A stretch of 64,000 bases of DNA from the NCBI RefSeq assembly GCF_016097555.1, contig NC_054713.1, positions 43,683,071-43,747,070 on the forward strand, written 5' to 3'. The translations under genes were made by a program, and so were the position numbers. Under the pieces are notes generated by a model. The model ran no database searches. It was not told the origin of the DNA and saw only the letters and a list, made by a program, of their open reading frames with translations. How positions within the stretch are numbered: position 1 is the first letter of the stretch; each line of letters starts with the position of its first letter. The DNA is from Gigantopelta aegis (Eukaryota > Mollusca > Gastropoda > Neomphalida > Peltospiridae). Positions 1-26,578 of the stretch are shown piece by piece.

Positions 1-206
1 CACCTATCCAGACCAGTGCACCACAACTGGTGTATTAAAGGATATGTGCTGATCTATCTGTGGGATGGTGCATATAAATGATCCCTTGCTACTAATGTTT
101 TCCTGTCTAAGACTACATGTCAGAATTACCAAATATTTGACATCCAATTGCCAACGATTAATAATTAATGTTTTCTAGGTCGTGTCGTTAAACAAAACAA
201 ACTTTA
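1..206 (+). repeat. tRNA-derived SINE (A tail), 5' end cut by the window
   Basis: The sequence holds the SINE body (CCAGTGCACCACAACTGG, CTGTGGGATGGTGCATATAA, GATCCCTTGCTACTAATG) followed by the A-type tail ending GTCGTTAAACAAAACAAAC. The tRNA-like head would lie before base 1. Orientation is plus. Confidence 0.85.
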
Positions 207-210
207 AATT

Positions 211-775
211 TAACTTCTTTCCAAAAATATTCTAAATTATTTTTGTGGACTTTTAATAAGAAGCATATTGGTAGTCAAATTGAAAAGTACCATCTCACTG
301 TAAAATAAGTTTGTCTAAAACAGATGTGTACAGTCAGTGTAGTACACAAGTCACTGCATGTAATTCAAGTGTTAGGAGTAGGTATCATTCAGGTAATCGA
401 ACAATTGGTTACCTAGGTAAAGAAAATCACGTGAACTGAGATCTGTTTACTTAAGATATTAAATTATTGTCATCTAGTTTGACTAGGCCTGAACCTAATA
501 AAAAAAAAGTAGGTTGAAAGTGTACATAGTATGCACTAAATACATAACATTTTATCTGGACCTGTATAGGGGTCAATGTAATAAAAAGAAAAATAATAAC
601 AAAATATAAAGCCCAAGTATTCTACATAATTTGTTTTGGCACGTCCCCTACAATACCTTTTTTTTCAGACTCCCATTTTTATGTCAAAATTATCATTTGT
701 TAAAAATGACACCAAATATATGTACATGTAGCTGTTATTTAAAATTTGTTGAGATGTCTTTAAATCATTAGAAAG
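211..775. other. AT-rich sequence without a recognised gene
   Basis: I see no coding exon or repeat here. It is probably intron of the gene whose last exon lies at 3000-3149, since the following array contains that gene's splice acceptor. Confidence 0.4.
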
Positions 776-2999
776 ATGACTGTTTCTATATTAAAATGAT
801 GATAATTATATTTACAGACTTACGGCTGTAACAACTGGGTGTTTGCTGATGACTGTTTCTATATTAAAGTGATGATAATTATATTTACAGACTTACGGCT
901 GTAACAACTGGGTGTTTGCCGATGACTGTTTCTATATTAAAATGATGATAATTATATTTACAGACTTACGGCTGTAACAACTGGGTGTTTGCCGATGACT
1001 GTTTCTATATTAAAGTGATGATAATGATAATTATATTTACAGACTTACGGCTGTAACAACTGGGTGTTTGCCGATGACTGTGTACCGAGACTGTTTCTAT
1101 ATTAAAATGATGATAATTATATTTACAGACTTTCTATATTAAAAAATGATGATAATTATATTTACAGACTTACGGCTGTAACAACTGGGTGTTTGCCGAT
1201 GACTGTTTCTATATTAAAATGATGATAATTATATTTACAGACTTACGGCTGTAACAACTGGGTGTTTGCCGATGACTGTTTCTATATTAAAATGATGATA
1301 ATTATATTTACAGACTTACGGCTGTAACAACTGGGTGTTTGCCGATGACTGTTTCTATATTAAAGTGATGATAATTATATTTACAGACTTACGGCTGTAA
1401 CAACTGGGTGTTTGCCGATGACTGTTTCTATATTAAAATGATGATAATTATATTTACAGACTTACGGCTGTAACAACTGGGTGTTTGCCGATGACTGTTT
1501 CTATATTAAAGTGATGATAATGATAATTATATTTACAGACTTACGGCTGTAACAACTGGGTGTTTGCCGATGACTGTTTCTATATTAAAATGATGATAAT
1601 TATATTTACAGACTTACGGCTATTTTTGCCGATGACTGTTTCTATATTAAAATGATGATAATTATATTTACAGACTTACGGGTGTTTGCCGATGACTGTA
1701 AACTGGGTGTTTGCCGATGACTGTTTCTATATTAAAATGATGATAATTATATTTACAGACTTACGGCTGTAACAACTGGGTGTTTGCCGATGACTGTTTC
1801 TATATTAAAATGATGATAATTATATTTACAGACTTACGGCTGTAACAACTGGGTGTTTGCCGATGACTGTTTCTATATTAAAATGATGATAATTATATTT
1901 ACAGACTTACGGCTGTAACAACTGGGTGTTTGCCGATGACTGTTTCTATATTAAAATGATGATAATTATATTTACAGACTTACGGCTGTAACAACTGGGT
2001 GTTTGCCGATGACTGTTTCTATATTAAAATGATGATAATTATATTTACAGACTTACGGCTGTAACAACTGGGTGTTTGCCGATGACTGTTTCTATATTAA
2101 AGTGATGATAATTATATTTACAGACTTACGGCTGTAACAACTGGGTGTTTGCCGATGACTGTTTCTATATTAAAATGATGATAATTATATTTACAGACTT
2201 ACGGCTGTAACAACTGGGTGTTTGCCGATGACTGTTTCTATATTAAAATGATGATAATTATATTTACAGACTTACGGCTGTAACAACTGGGTGTTTGCCG
2301 ATGACTGTTTCTATATTAAAATGATGATAATTATATTTACAGACTTACGGCTGTAACAACTGGGTGTTTGCCGATGACTGTTTCTATATTAAAATGATGA
2401 TAATTATATTTACAGACTTACGGCTGTAACAACTGGGTGTTTGCCGATGACTGTTTCTATATTAAAGTGATGATAATTATATTTACAGACTTACGGCTGT
2501 AACAACTGGGTGTTTGCCGATGACTGTTTCTATATTAAAGTGATGATAATTATATTTACAGACTTACGGCTGTAACAACTGGGTGTTTGCCGATGACTGT
2601 TTCTATATTAAAGTGATGATAATTATATTTACAGACTTACGGCTGTAACAACTGGGTGTTTGCCGATGACTGTTTCTATATTAAAATGATGATAATTATA
2701 TTTACAGACTTACGGCTGTAACAACTGGGTGTTTGCCGATGACTGTTTCTATATTAAAATGATGATAATTATATTTACAGACTTACGGCTGTAACAACTG
2801 GGTGTTTGCCGATGACTGTTTCTATATTAAAATGATGATAATTATATTTACAGACATACGGCTGTAACAACTGGGTGTTTGCCGATGACTGTTTCTATAT
2901 TAAAATGATGATAATTGTATTTACAGACTTACGGCTGTAACAACTGGGTATTTGTGGATGACTGTTTCTATATTAAAATGATGATAATTGTATTTACAG
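776..2999 (+). repeat. 73-bp tandem array of a splice acceptor plus exon start (about 30 copies)
   Basis: The unit is about 73 bp. It consists of roughly 33 bp of intron end (CTATATTAAAATGATGATAA then TTATATTTACAG) plus the first 40 bp of the exon that starts at 3000 (ACTTACGGCTGTAACAACTG onward, through GCCGATGACTGT). Copies are near-identical, with G/A variants and some deranged units around 1081-1140 and 1615-1710. The two copies nearest the exon are the most diverged. Each unit carries a polypyrimidine-poor but complete acceptor, TATTTACAG. Confidence 0.95.
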
Positions 3000-3149
3000 A
3001 CATACGGCTGTGACAACTGGGTGTTTGCCGATGACTGTTCTCACCGGAACGTTTACACGGCCGTCTACTTCAGCGGCCACGCCCTACTACTGCTGATTAC
3101 GTCCATCTTGGCCTGGGTGCTTTTGGCAAACTTCAGAATTGAGGTTTAG
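3000..3149 (+). CDS. Last coding exon of an unidentified membrane protein
   Basis: The exon opens directly after TATTTACAG and reads 49 codons to a TAG stop. The peptide starts TYGCDNWVFADDCSHRN and ends LLANFRIEV. Residues 27-43 form one hydrophobic segment (ALLLLITSILAWVLLAN), so this is probably the last transmembrane helix of a membrane protein with a short charged tail. Cysteines at residues 4 and 13 lie just before the helix. I do not recognise the family. The rest of the gene must lie upstream of base 1 or be hidden before the array. An alternative view is that this is an alternative last exon of the helical-repeat gene that resumes at 8997. The coding status is supported by a synonymous ACT/ACA difference from the array copies and by the clean stop after the helix. 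Confidence 0.6.
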   Translation, partial: TYGCDNWVFADDCSHRNVYTAVYFSGHALLLLITSILAWVLLANFRIEV

Positions 3150-3233
3150 TGGACATTGTTTTTTTTGTTTTTTTGTATGCTCTTTGGACAGAACCCTGTA
3201 TGACCTGTGGTTGTGTGAGGTTTATTGTTTCAC

Positions 3234-4440
3234 ACAGCAGTAATAATCCACATACGTGTCTGTCAGAAGTAATAATCCACATACGTGTATGTCAGAAGTA
3301 ATAATCCACATACGTGTCTTGTCAGAAGTAATAATCCACATACATGTCTGTCAGAAGTAATAATCCACATACGTGTGTCAGAAGTAATCCACATACGTGT
3401 CTGTCAGAAGTAATAATCCACATACGTGTCTGTCAGAAGTAATAATCCACATACGTGTCTGTCAGAAGTAATAAGCCACGTACGTGTCTGTCAGAAGTAA
3501 TAATCCACATACGTGTCTGTCAGAAGTAATAAGCCGCATACGTGTATGTCAGAAGTAATAATCCACATACTTGTCTGTCAGAAGTAATAATCCACACACC
3601 TGTCTGTCAGAAGTAATAATCCACATACGTGTCTGTCAGAAGTAATCCACATACGTCTATGTCAGAAGTAATAATCCACATACGTGTCTGTCAGAAGTAA
3701 TAATCCACATACGTGTCTGTCAGAAGTAATAATCCACATACGTGTCTGTCGCAAGTAATCCACATACGTGTCTGTCAGAAGTAATAATCCACATACGTGT
3801 CTGTCGCAAGTAATCCACATACGTGTCTGTCAGAAGTAATAATCCACATACGTGTCTGTCAGAAGTAATAATCCACATATGTGTGTCAGAAGTAATCCAC
3901 ATACGTGTCTGTCAGAAGTAATAATCCACATACGTGTCTGTCAGAAGTAATAATCCACATACCACGTACGTGTCTGTCAGAAGTAATAATCCACATACGT
4001 GTCTGTCAGAAGTAATAAGCCACATACGTCTGTCAGAAGTAATAATCCACACACCTGTCTGTCAGAAGTAATAATCCACATACGTGTCTGTCAGAAGTAA
4101 TAATCCACATACGTGTCTGTCAGAAGTAATAATCCACATACGTGTCTGTCAGAAGTAATAATCCACATACGTGTCTGTCGCAAGTAATCCACATACGTGT
4201 CTGTCAGAAGTAATAATCCACATACGTGTCTGTCAGAAGTAATAATCCACATACGTGTCTGTCAGAAGTAATCCACATACGTCTACGTCAGAAGTAATAA
4301 TCCACATACGTGTCTGTCAGAAGTAATAATCCACATACGTGTCTGTCAGAAGTAATAATCCACATACGTGTCTGTCAGAAGTAATAATCCACATACGTGT
4401 ATGTCAGACGTAATAATCCACATACTTGTCTGTCAGAAGT
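3234..4440. repeat. 29-bp minisatellite (about 41 copies)
   Basis: The unit is CAGAAGTAATAATCCACATA plus CGTGTCTGT. Variants lack the second TAA or carry CGCAAG. It starts 85 bp after the stop codon at 3149 and so may lie in a 3'UTR. It contains no exon sequence that I can recognise. Confidence 0.95.
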
Positions 4441-4513
4441 GGATTTACAAACATTTGATTGTCGACTCCGTGTAGCCCAAATACTGTACCAGAGATAACG
4501 GCAGATGTAATGG

Positions 4514-4820
4514 CAGGGGTGCAGAAATAGAAAATATTTAACTAGCCTTCCGGACCAGAACTAAGTTTTACTAGCCTGCCAGAATTTCTATAGAACAATA
4601 TATTATTAACAACATTATAATATACAGTGTCTTCACTTCAAATGAAATATATAGATATAATGAAAAAACATTATTAATAGCATTTGGTAAGTAATCAACA
4701 TCATGTGTCAAACAAAATCAAAAGGACAGACAGACCGTCGGGCTGGTAGTTTCATTTTTTAAATCATCCGTAAGAATTTTTACTCACATTTTGCGAGCGG
4801 GCGAGTACTTTCTGCAGCTC
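4514..4820. mobile_element. hAT-like MITE
   Basis: The left end CAGGGGTGCAGAAATA is an imperfect inverted match to the right end TACTTTCTGCAGCTC. It is flanked by 8-bp near-duplicates, TGTAATGG (4506-4513) and CGTAATGG (4821-4828). An 8-bp target duplication with CAGGG-type ends is the hAT pattern. No transposase is present. Confidence 0.6.
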
Positions 4821-4978
4821 CGTAATGGTATTTAATGTAAAACTTAGGGTTACTGTTGTATTAGAGTGGGAATCTTCGACTAATTGTTTGTTTGTCTTTT
4901 CTCATTAATAAGCCACTATATTACATGTATGTACTGATATATCTTAAAGTTCCAGTCATTTATATTATACTATATATA

Positions 4979-6530
4979 GACAAAACTACATATATGTGGT
5001 TTTCTGATTTCTGTATTCCACGAGTGTATTTCCTGCAGGAAACCCCGATGCCACAGGCAGAGGGGTTTCCGGCAGGAAATACACGAGTGGAATAAAGAAA
5101 TCAGAAAACCACATATATGTAGTTTTGTATTTATTACATACCCTAAATTGGATTTTTTTTCTCCAAATAATAATTTAGAAATTGTAACACAGCTAGCTAA
5201 TGACGGGGATTTCTAAATTTACACAACTAGGTCAGCTGTGTTACTACGCGGACCGAAGAACCACCAATTATTACACATAGGAATATAGTTCTATTTAAAC
5301 AATAAACAGAAATAAGAAAGAACGAGTGAAAAGTTACCTATAATTTTAATGATATTGTTTGAAATGCCTTTTAAAGACAATGTAATAGCTAAAATTCACG
5401 AACAATATAATATTTAATTTGCTCGTAATACGTGTCTGAGTCATCATCGGTGTGTTTACTTTTATTGATGTTCATGGAATTATTCGTTGCTGAAAAGTTT
5501 AAGTTTATATTAAATGTGCCTCCATAAATCATCGCTCCACTGAATAATCCGGTTGACAGTTCATTCAAGTTTTCCACGTGAGGAGACCGCATTATTGTTA
5601 AAGTCGACGACAGTCACTTTTCGCACCCTTGTTTTGGCTTCGTACACAATAAATATAGCATATCTTACCATAATTTCACTAGAAATCCATATTTCGTAAA
5701 AGGTGCAATTTTTTAATCACAAGATTTTGTTCAAAGACATCCAGGTGCATTAGTAATGTTAAGAAAAAAAGAAAAAAAATTCAATAGCAATTTCATATTG
5801 GAATTTTTTCAAAAAGGAAACGTCATGTACCCAGTTTATGGTTATTGTAAGGATATGCAAAGTGACGTCATTGGAATACTGACGTCATTTAAATAAAAAA
5901 TTAGCTGTATTATTACAATGCTGCGCCACATTAAAATAAAAACTAGTCTACTAACCTTGACCCCTGTCAAATTCCTATAACAAGCAGACAACGCTGTTTA
6001 CAGGTCGGTACTGTTTTTTTATTTTTCATAATTCTGGACAAAATATTAATTTGAAGTTTTGAAAGATGAAAGAAATAAAATTTACCTTTTGTCAAATATA
6101 TCATATCACAAAATTACGGTTGGAGATGTTTTATTTATTGAAAAAGAATAAGAATTGCGTACGATGTAACGAAGCCAAAACAAGTGTCCAAAAAGTAACT
6201 GTCGTCGACCTTAACTATCGTGGATTAAAAGCTCGTTGGTTAGTAGTGTTCCCGTCTCAAGTTTTGATATCGCGCTCATTAAATTGTAAATATTTGTCAC
6301 CGTTTTCGTCTGTTTTCAGTTCAAATTTTCCACAAAATAACATTTTAAACAAATGAAGCACAAACTTTGTTTACATATCGCAAAGGGCATTCCCGGTAAC
6401 CATGTGCTATAAATAGTAGCGTTGAATACGGTATAGTTCCGGCAGTTGAGTTGAATACGGAAAGTTGTATTCAATTCTTGTATTCAGAGCTGTATTTATA
6501 TAGTAAGATTTAATGGGTATGTAATAAATA
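4979..6530. repeat. 1.55-kb hairpin-bearing repeat, tandem copy 1
   Basis: This copy matches 6531-8099 over its whole length at a 1,552-bp offset, with few substitutions and one internal gap of about 60 bp near 5428. It opens with a palindrome (4981-5128). Internally, the segment around 5603-5660 recurs inverted around 6150-6210 (GTCGACGACAGT / ACTGTCGTCGAC with the GAAGCCAAAACAAG core), so the unit is largely foldback. Open frames of 67-96 codons inside resemble no family I can name. Element class unknown. Confidence 0.85.
4981..5128. repeat. Near-perfect palindrome (about 66-bp arms)
   Basis: The left arm runs from CAAAACTACATATATGTGG through CTGCAGGAAACCCC. The right arm runs from GGGGTTTCCGGCAGG to CATATATGTAGTTTTG. 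A loop of about 15 bases separates the arms. It could extrude as a cruciform or fold as an RNA hairpin. Confidence 0.9.
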
Positions 6531-6702
6531 GACAAAACTACATATATGTGGTTTTCTGATTTCTGTATTCCACGAATGTATTTCCTGCAGGAAACCCCGA
6601 TGCCGCAGGCAGAGGGGTTTCCGGCAGGAAATACACGAGTGGAATACAGAAATCAGAAAACCACATATATGTAGTTTTGTATTTATTACATACCCTAAAT
6701 TG
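6510..6702. repeat. Longer palindrome at the junction of the two tandem copies
   Basis: Here the arms extend to about 88 bp. The end of copy 1 (GGGTATGTAATAAATA) pairs with TATTTATTACATACCC just right of the hairpin. The tandem arrangement thus lengthens the hairpin beyond that of copy 1, which suggests that the element's own ends carry the inverted repeat. Confidence 0.85.
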
Positions 6703-8099
6703 GATTTTTTTTTCAAAATAATAATTTAGAAATTGTAACACTGCTAGCTAATGACGGGGATTTCTAAATTTACACAACTAGGTCAGCTGTGTTACTACGC
6801 GGACCAACGAACCACCAATTATTACACATAGGAATATAGTTCTATTTAAACCATAAACAGAAATAAGAAAGAACGAGTGAAAAGTTACCTATAATTTTAA
6901 TGATATTGTTTGAAATGCCTTTTAAAGACAATGTAATAGCTAAAATTCATGAACAATATAATATTTAATTTGCTCGTAATACGTCAGAAAACCTTCAGCG
7001 TGCCAGTTTTATCAACGAAGAAAAATGTCAAGAATTGTTCACTCAGTGTCTGAGTCATCATCGGTGTGTTTTCATTTATTGATGTTCATGGAATTATTCG
7101 TTGCCGAAAAGTTTAAGTTTATATTAAATGTGCCTCCATAAATCATCGCTCCACTGAATAATCCGGTTGACAGTTCGACGACAGTCACTTTTCGCACCCT
7201 TGTTTTGGCTTCGTACACAATAAATGTAGCATATCTTACCGTAATTTCACTAGAAATCCATATTTCGTAAAAGGTGCAATTTTTTAATCACAAGATTTTG
7301 TTCAAAGACATCCAGGTGCATTAGTAATGTTAAGAATTTTTTTTTTTCGATAGCAATTTTACATTGGAATTTTTCCAAAAAGGAAACGTCATGTACCCAG
7401 TTTATGGTTATTGTAAGGAGATGCAAAGTGACGTCATTGGAATACTGACGTCATTTAAATTCAAAATTAGCTGTATTATTACAATACTGTGCCACATTAA
7501 AATAAAAACTAGTCTACTAACCTTGACCCCTGTCAAATTCCTATAACAAGCAGACAACGCTGTTTACAGGTCGGTATTTATTTATTTTTTTCATAATTCT
7601 GGACAAAATATTAATTTGAAGTTTTGAAAGATGAAAGAAATAAAACGTACCTTTTGTCAAATATATCATATCACAAAATTACGGTTGGAGGTGTTTTATT
7701 TATTCAAAAAGAATAAGAATTGTGTACGATGTAACGAAGCCAAAGCAAGGGTCAAAAAAGTTGTTGTCGTCGACCTTAGGCTTAACTATCGTGGATTAAA
7801 AGCTTGTTGGTTAGTAGTGTTCCCGTCTCAAGTTTTGGTATCGCGCTCATTAAATTGTAAATATTTGTCACCGTTTTCGTCTGTTTTCAGTTCAAATTTT
7901 CCACAAAATAACATTTTAAACAAACGAAGCACAAACTTTGTTTACATATCGCGAAGGGCATTCCCGGTAACCATGTGCTATAAATAGTAGCGTTGAATAC
8001 GGTATAGTTCCGGCAGTTGAGTTGAATACGGAAAGTTGTATTCAATTCTTGTATTCAGAGCTGTATTTATATAGTAAGATTTAATGGGTATGTAATAAA
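6531..8099. repeat. 1.55-kb hairpin-bearing repeat, tandem copy 2
   Basis: Second direct copy. It retains about 60 bp (7003-7060 region, with TTCAGCGTGCCAGTTTTATC) that is missing from copy 1, so copy 1 carries the deletion or copy 2 the insertion. It ends at GGGTATGTAATAAAA, after which sequence unique to this flank starts. Confidence 0.85.
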
Positions 8100-8148
8100 A
8101 TGTTTTATTTATGTTGGGTGCTGTTTTTAAAACCCCCCAACAAAACTA

Positions 8149-8327
8149 CAGTAAAATACTCTTATAACGAACCGGAAAGACCATGATAGTTTGTTATAGC
8201 AGTAGTTTGTTGTACACATTGGTACAAGTTGGTTATTAATGTATAGGGAGATAACACGGGACTTTACGATCAGTTCGTTCTATGCATTAGTTCGTTCTGA
8301 GCATTTCGTTATAAGTGTACTTTACTG
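8149..8327. mobile_element. pogo/Tigger-like MITE
   Basis: Terminal inverted repeats CAGTAAAATACTCTTATAAC and its complement (GTTATAAGTGTACTTTACTG) are flanked by TA on both sides. It is 179 bp with no coding capacity. CAGT...ACTG ends with a TA target are typical of pogo-type Tc1/mariner MITEs. Confidence 0.75.
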
Positions 8328-8353
8328 TATGTATATTGTTTGTCTGTCATTTC

Positions 8354-8455
8354 TTTTACGTTCATCGGCATATGAAAACAAAACTGAATCGGTGAGTGTT
8401 CTCACATAAGTTTGCAGATGTTTTGTTTTTATTCATACCCCGATGAACGTTAAAA
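8354..8455. repeat. Short foldback repeat
   Basis: TTTTACGTTCATCGG with a following CATATGAAAACAAAAC pairs with the inverted GTTTTTATTCATACCC and CGATGAACGTTAAAA. The core is about 100 bp. MITE-like but with no clear target duplication. Confidence 0.5.
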
Positions 8456-8996
8456 AAAAGTAACAACATACTTATAATTAAATTTGAATTATACTTGCTA
8501 ATAATAACTCTAAAAGTTCATATTTTATTTGGAATTATTTTTTGGTCCTTAAACAATAACGCTCAGTAAGACAAACTACCGATATAAAATGACATCATCA
8601 GATATGACGTTCCCTGACAACGTTATTTTTACATTCATTGATAAATGAACAAACTCATGTTGCTACGGCTAGACCAGTATGATGACTTTAATTTGTAAAG
8701 AATGTAATTAAAATTTAATTATAAGGTTAATTATAAAAACAATAAGCGAAAAAAAAAAAATATATATATTTTTTAAATTAATATAATGTCTTTCAATGGC
8801 ATTCTTAACAAGATTCCTCAACTTATGCAAAATAAAATTTAATTTAAACTTTAATTTTTTTTTATTACTTGACCAAAAATTGAAGGAGTTTGGCCCGTCC
8901 CTACATGTAAAATCGCACTTGATTATAATGTAGATATTAACGTAATTACGATTAAGACATTAATTTAACATAATGTGGTGTGTGTTTTATTAACAG
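8456..8996. other. AT-rich stretch before the first recognised exon of the helical-repeat gene
   Basis: No repeat or exon seen. It ends in the acceptor TTATTAACAG at 8996, so it is intron of the gene that continues at 8997. The upstream exon feeding this acceptor was not found. Confidence 0.5.
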
Positions 8997-23909
<14,913 letters not shown>

Positions 23910-24867
23910 AGAACTGATATAACTTTTCCAGATTCATTTCTCAGTTCGAAAAGGCCTTAACTAAAATACAGATAATTTTTCCAGATTCATTTCTTTATTC
24001 AAGAAAAGTTTTAATTTAAAGAATTTATCTACTTTTTCAAGATCTATTTCTTGATTCGAGAAAGGTCATAATTAAAGAATTGATGTGAATTTTCAGATTC
24101 TTTTCTTAATTCAAGAAATGCCGTATCTACAAAACTGAATTGGATGTGACTTTTCGAATTCATTTCTCATTTCGAGAAAGGCCTCACCTAAACCAGAGAT
24201 GTGATTTTGCCCGATCCATTCCTTAATTCAGGATTGGCCTTAACTAGAGAACTCATCGAATTTTCCCACATTAATTTCTTTATTAAAAAAGTTTTAATGT
24301 AATGAATTGATCTACCCTTTCCAGATCTATTTCTTGATTCAAGAATGGCTTTTAACTACAGAACTGATGTAATCCACATTAAAAAAAATTAATTCAAGAA
24401 AGATTTTACAAAAGAACAAATGTGAATTTTCAGATTCATTTCTTAATTCAAGAAATGCTTTAACAGTATCTACAAAACTGAATCGTATGTGACTTTTCGA
24501 ATTCATTTCTCAATTCGAGAAAGGCCTTAATTAAACTCTTCTGATTTTTTCACATTCATTTGTGAATTAAAAAAACCCCTTGAACTTATAATGTGATATT
24601 TTCTTAACCGACTTCAGTCTGGTACTGTTGAAAGACTTTAATTATTATTTTTATTTAACATACAATACTTTTTACTTCAGCTATTTGAAATAGCAACATG
24701 TCTTTTTGCATTTATGTATTTTTTGTTTGTCATATTTTTAATCAAAATATTTAGTCTGCATTTATTCCATTTCGACATGATAAAATTCCGAAATGGCTCG
24801 CTGTCAGCAGAACAGTGGTTGGACCATCAGTGGTTTAATGTTTTAAGATTTTCTTTTCTTTTCCAAT

Positions 24868-24873
24868 AATAAA
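24868..24873 (+). terminator. Candidate polyadenylation signal of the helical-repeat gene
   Basis: First AATAAA after the stop codon and its array, in an AT-rich context. No cleavage site can be confirmed by eye, and further AATAAA sites occur near 25684. Confidence 0.35.
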
Positions 24874-25009
24874 AAGAACAAGAAATATTTTTTTAACATA
24901 ATCAAATATAGTTTACACAAGGCTTCTCTTTTCAGCAGGTTCTGAAATCTCTTTCTGAATTGTTGTTTTCATACAGCTTACCTAGAACATTCACTTTCTA
25001 AACATGTTG

Positions 25010-25543
25010 TGATAAAGGTCCTTGTTTCACTTATGACACTGTTGGATACTTCTGTGATAAAGGTCCTCGTTTCACTTATGACACTGTTGGATACTTCTGT
25101 GATAAAGGTCCTCGTTTCACTTATGACACTGTTTGATACTTCTGTGATAAAGGTCCTCGTTTCACTTATGACACTGTTTGATACTTCTATGATAAAGGTC
25201 CTCGTTTCACTTATGACACTGTTGGATACTTCTGTGATAAAGGTCCTCGTTTCACTTATGACACTGTTTGATACTTCTGTGATAAAGGTCCTCGTTTCAC
25301 TTATGACACTGTTTGATACTTCTATGATAAAGGTCCTCGTTTCACTTATGACACTGTTTGATACTTCTGTGATAAAGGTCCTCGTTTCACTTATGACACT
25401 GTTGGATACTTCTGTGATAAAGGTCCTCGTTTCACTTATGACACTGTTGGATACTTCTGTGATAAAGGTCCTCGTTTCACTTATGACCATGTTGGATACT
25501 TCTGTGATAAAGGTCCTCGTTTCACTTATGACACCGACACTTT
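25010..25543. repeat. 45-bp minisatellite (12 copies)
   Basis: The unit is GTGATAAAGGTCCTCGTTTC, ACTTATGACACTGTTGGATA, CTTCT, with GTTTGATA and CTATGATA variants. The length is a multiple of 3, so both strands show open frames that are artefacts. It lies about 1.1 kb after the stop codon. Confidence 0.96.
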
Positions 25544-25842
25544 CTGGCTGAAAGCTTCCCAGCCTCCCTGAACATTGGAAATAATTTCAGTTTTATTTAA
25601 TGTAAGACAAAAAGTTAGTGTTTTAAAAATAACTAAAACCCACACTATTTTTCTGTGTAATATAAAAAACAGTCTTTTCAGAAATAAATAAAATTATAGT
25701 ACATTCTATGGTACGAAAACGAAATCCACTGCTGGGAAGAACTAAAGTTTTTCACTAATATAATATTAATTTCTCTGTTTAATATGTAGGCATCCCACCA
25801 TCATTCTCACTGTTGTTTTCTTGTATAGCAGTTTAATATATA

Positions 25843-25992
25843 CAGTGAAACTCCTCTAAACTGGACACCCTCAGAACCAAGTATAATGTCCAGTTTTAAG
25901 AGGTATCCGATTTAGAGAGGTTCTCTTCTGTACAGATATTTAAAAAGGGACCATGAAAAACGTCCGGTTTTTGAGGGAATTTCTGTTTACTG
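25843..25992. mobile_element. pogo/Tigger-like MITE
   Basis: TA followed by CAGTGAAACTCCTCTAAACT starts the element, and it ends near TTTCTGTTTACTG. The internal GGACACCCTCAGAACCAAGT is typical of this class of MITE. The right end is imperfect. Confidence 0.6.
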
Positions 25993-26041
25993 AGTACCAA
26001 ATGAAATGCCAATCAAGGTTATGATTAGTTTGTAATTAGAA

Positions 26042-26201
26042 CAGGACTGGTGCTTATAAAACATTTAGTCTTAGACTGGAGATTCTATTAAGAGTCTGAG
26101 GCGGTAACGTCATGACAATGCCATACAAACTGTATGAGTGGGACGTCATTTGAGATTGAGTCTGGACTGTAGAATTCTAGTTTTATAAGCACGGGCCCAG
26201 G
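26042..26201. mobile_element. Short inverted-repeat MITE
   Basis: GGACTGGTGCTTATAAAAC at the left pairs with GTTTTATAAGCACGGGCCC at the right. About 160 bp, non-coding. Confidence 0.55.
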
Positions 26202-26371
26202 TTTACTTGTTTACAAACACTCAGTTGTGTTAAATAATAAATGGTGTATTGACCTGTACTTCTTCTGGATATCAACATACATGGATCCCTTCTTAAAAAA
26301 ATAAATTTAATGTTACCGCTGAAAATTTTATTTTTGCATTTCTTCTCGTATTCATTGTAAAGAATTTATAT

Positions 26372-26578
26372 ATTTTTTTAACGACACCACTGGAGCATAT
26401 TGATTCATTAATAATCGGCTATTGGATGTCAAACATTTTTTAAATTCTGATACATAGTCTTACGGAGGAAACCCGCTACATTTTTGCATTAGTAGCAAGA
26501 GATTTTTTACATACACTATTCTACAGACAAGATAGCACATACCATAGGCTTTTAATATACCAGTCATGGTGCACAAAT
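26372..26578 (-). repeat. tRNA-derived SINE (A tail), headless
   Basis: Minus orientation. The tail (TTTAACGACACCACTGGAGC) and body (ATACCAGTCATGGTGCAC) are present, heavily substituted. Confidence 0.85.

Noticed and set aside
776-4440. CRISPR-like appearance of regular repeats
   Set aside because: There are no unique spacers. The units are contiguous and the setting is clearly animal DNA.
5389-7987. Small frames inside the 1.55-kb repeat as transposase pieces
   Set aside because: They are 67-118 codons, share no motif I can name, and partly overlap inverted blocks. Too weak to call coding.
24978-25551. 170- and 180-codon frames on opposite strands
   Set aside because: 45-bp minisatellite with a length divisible by 3, no start context and no domain.
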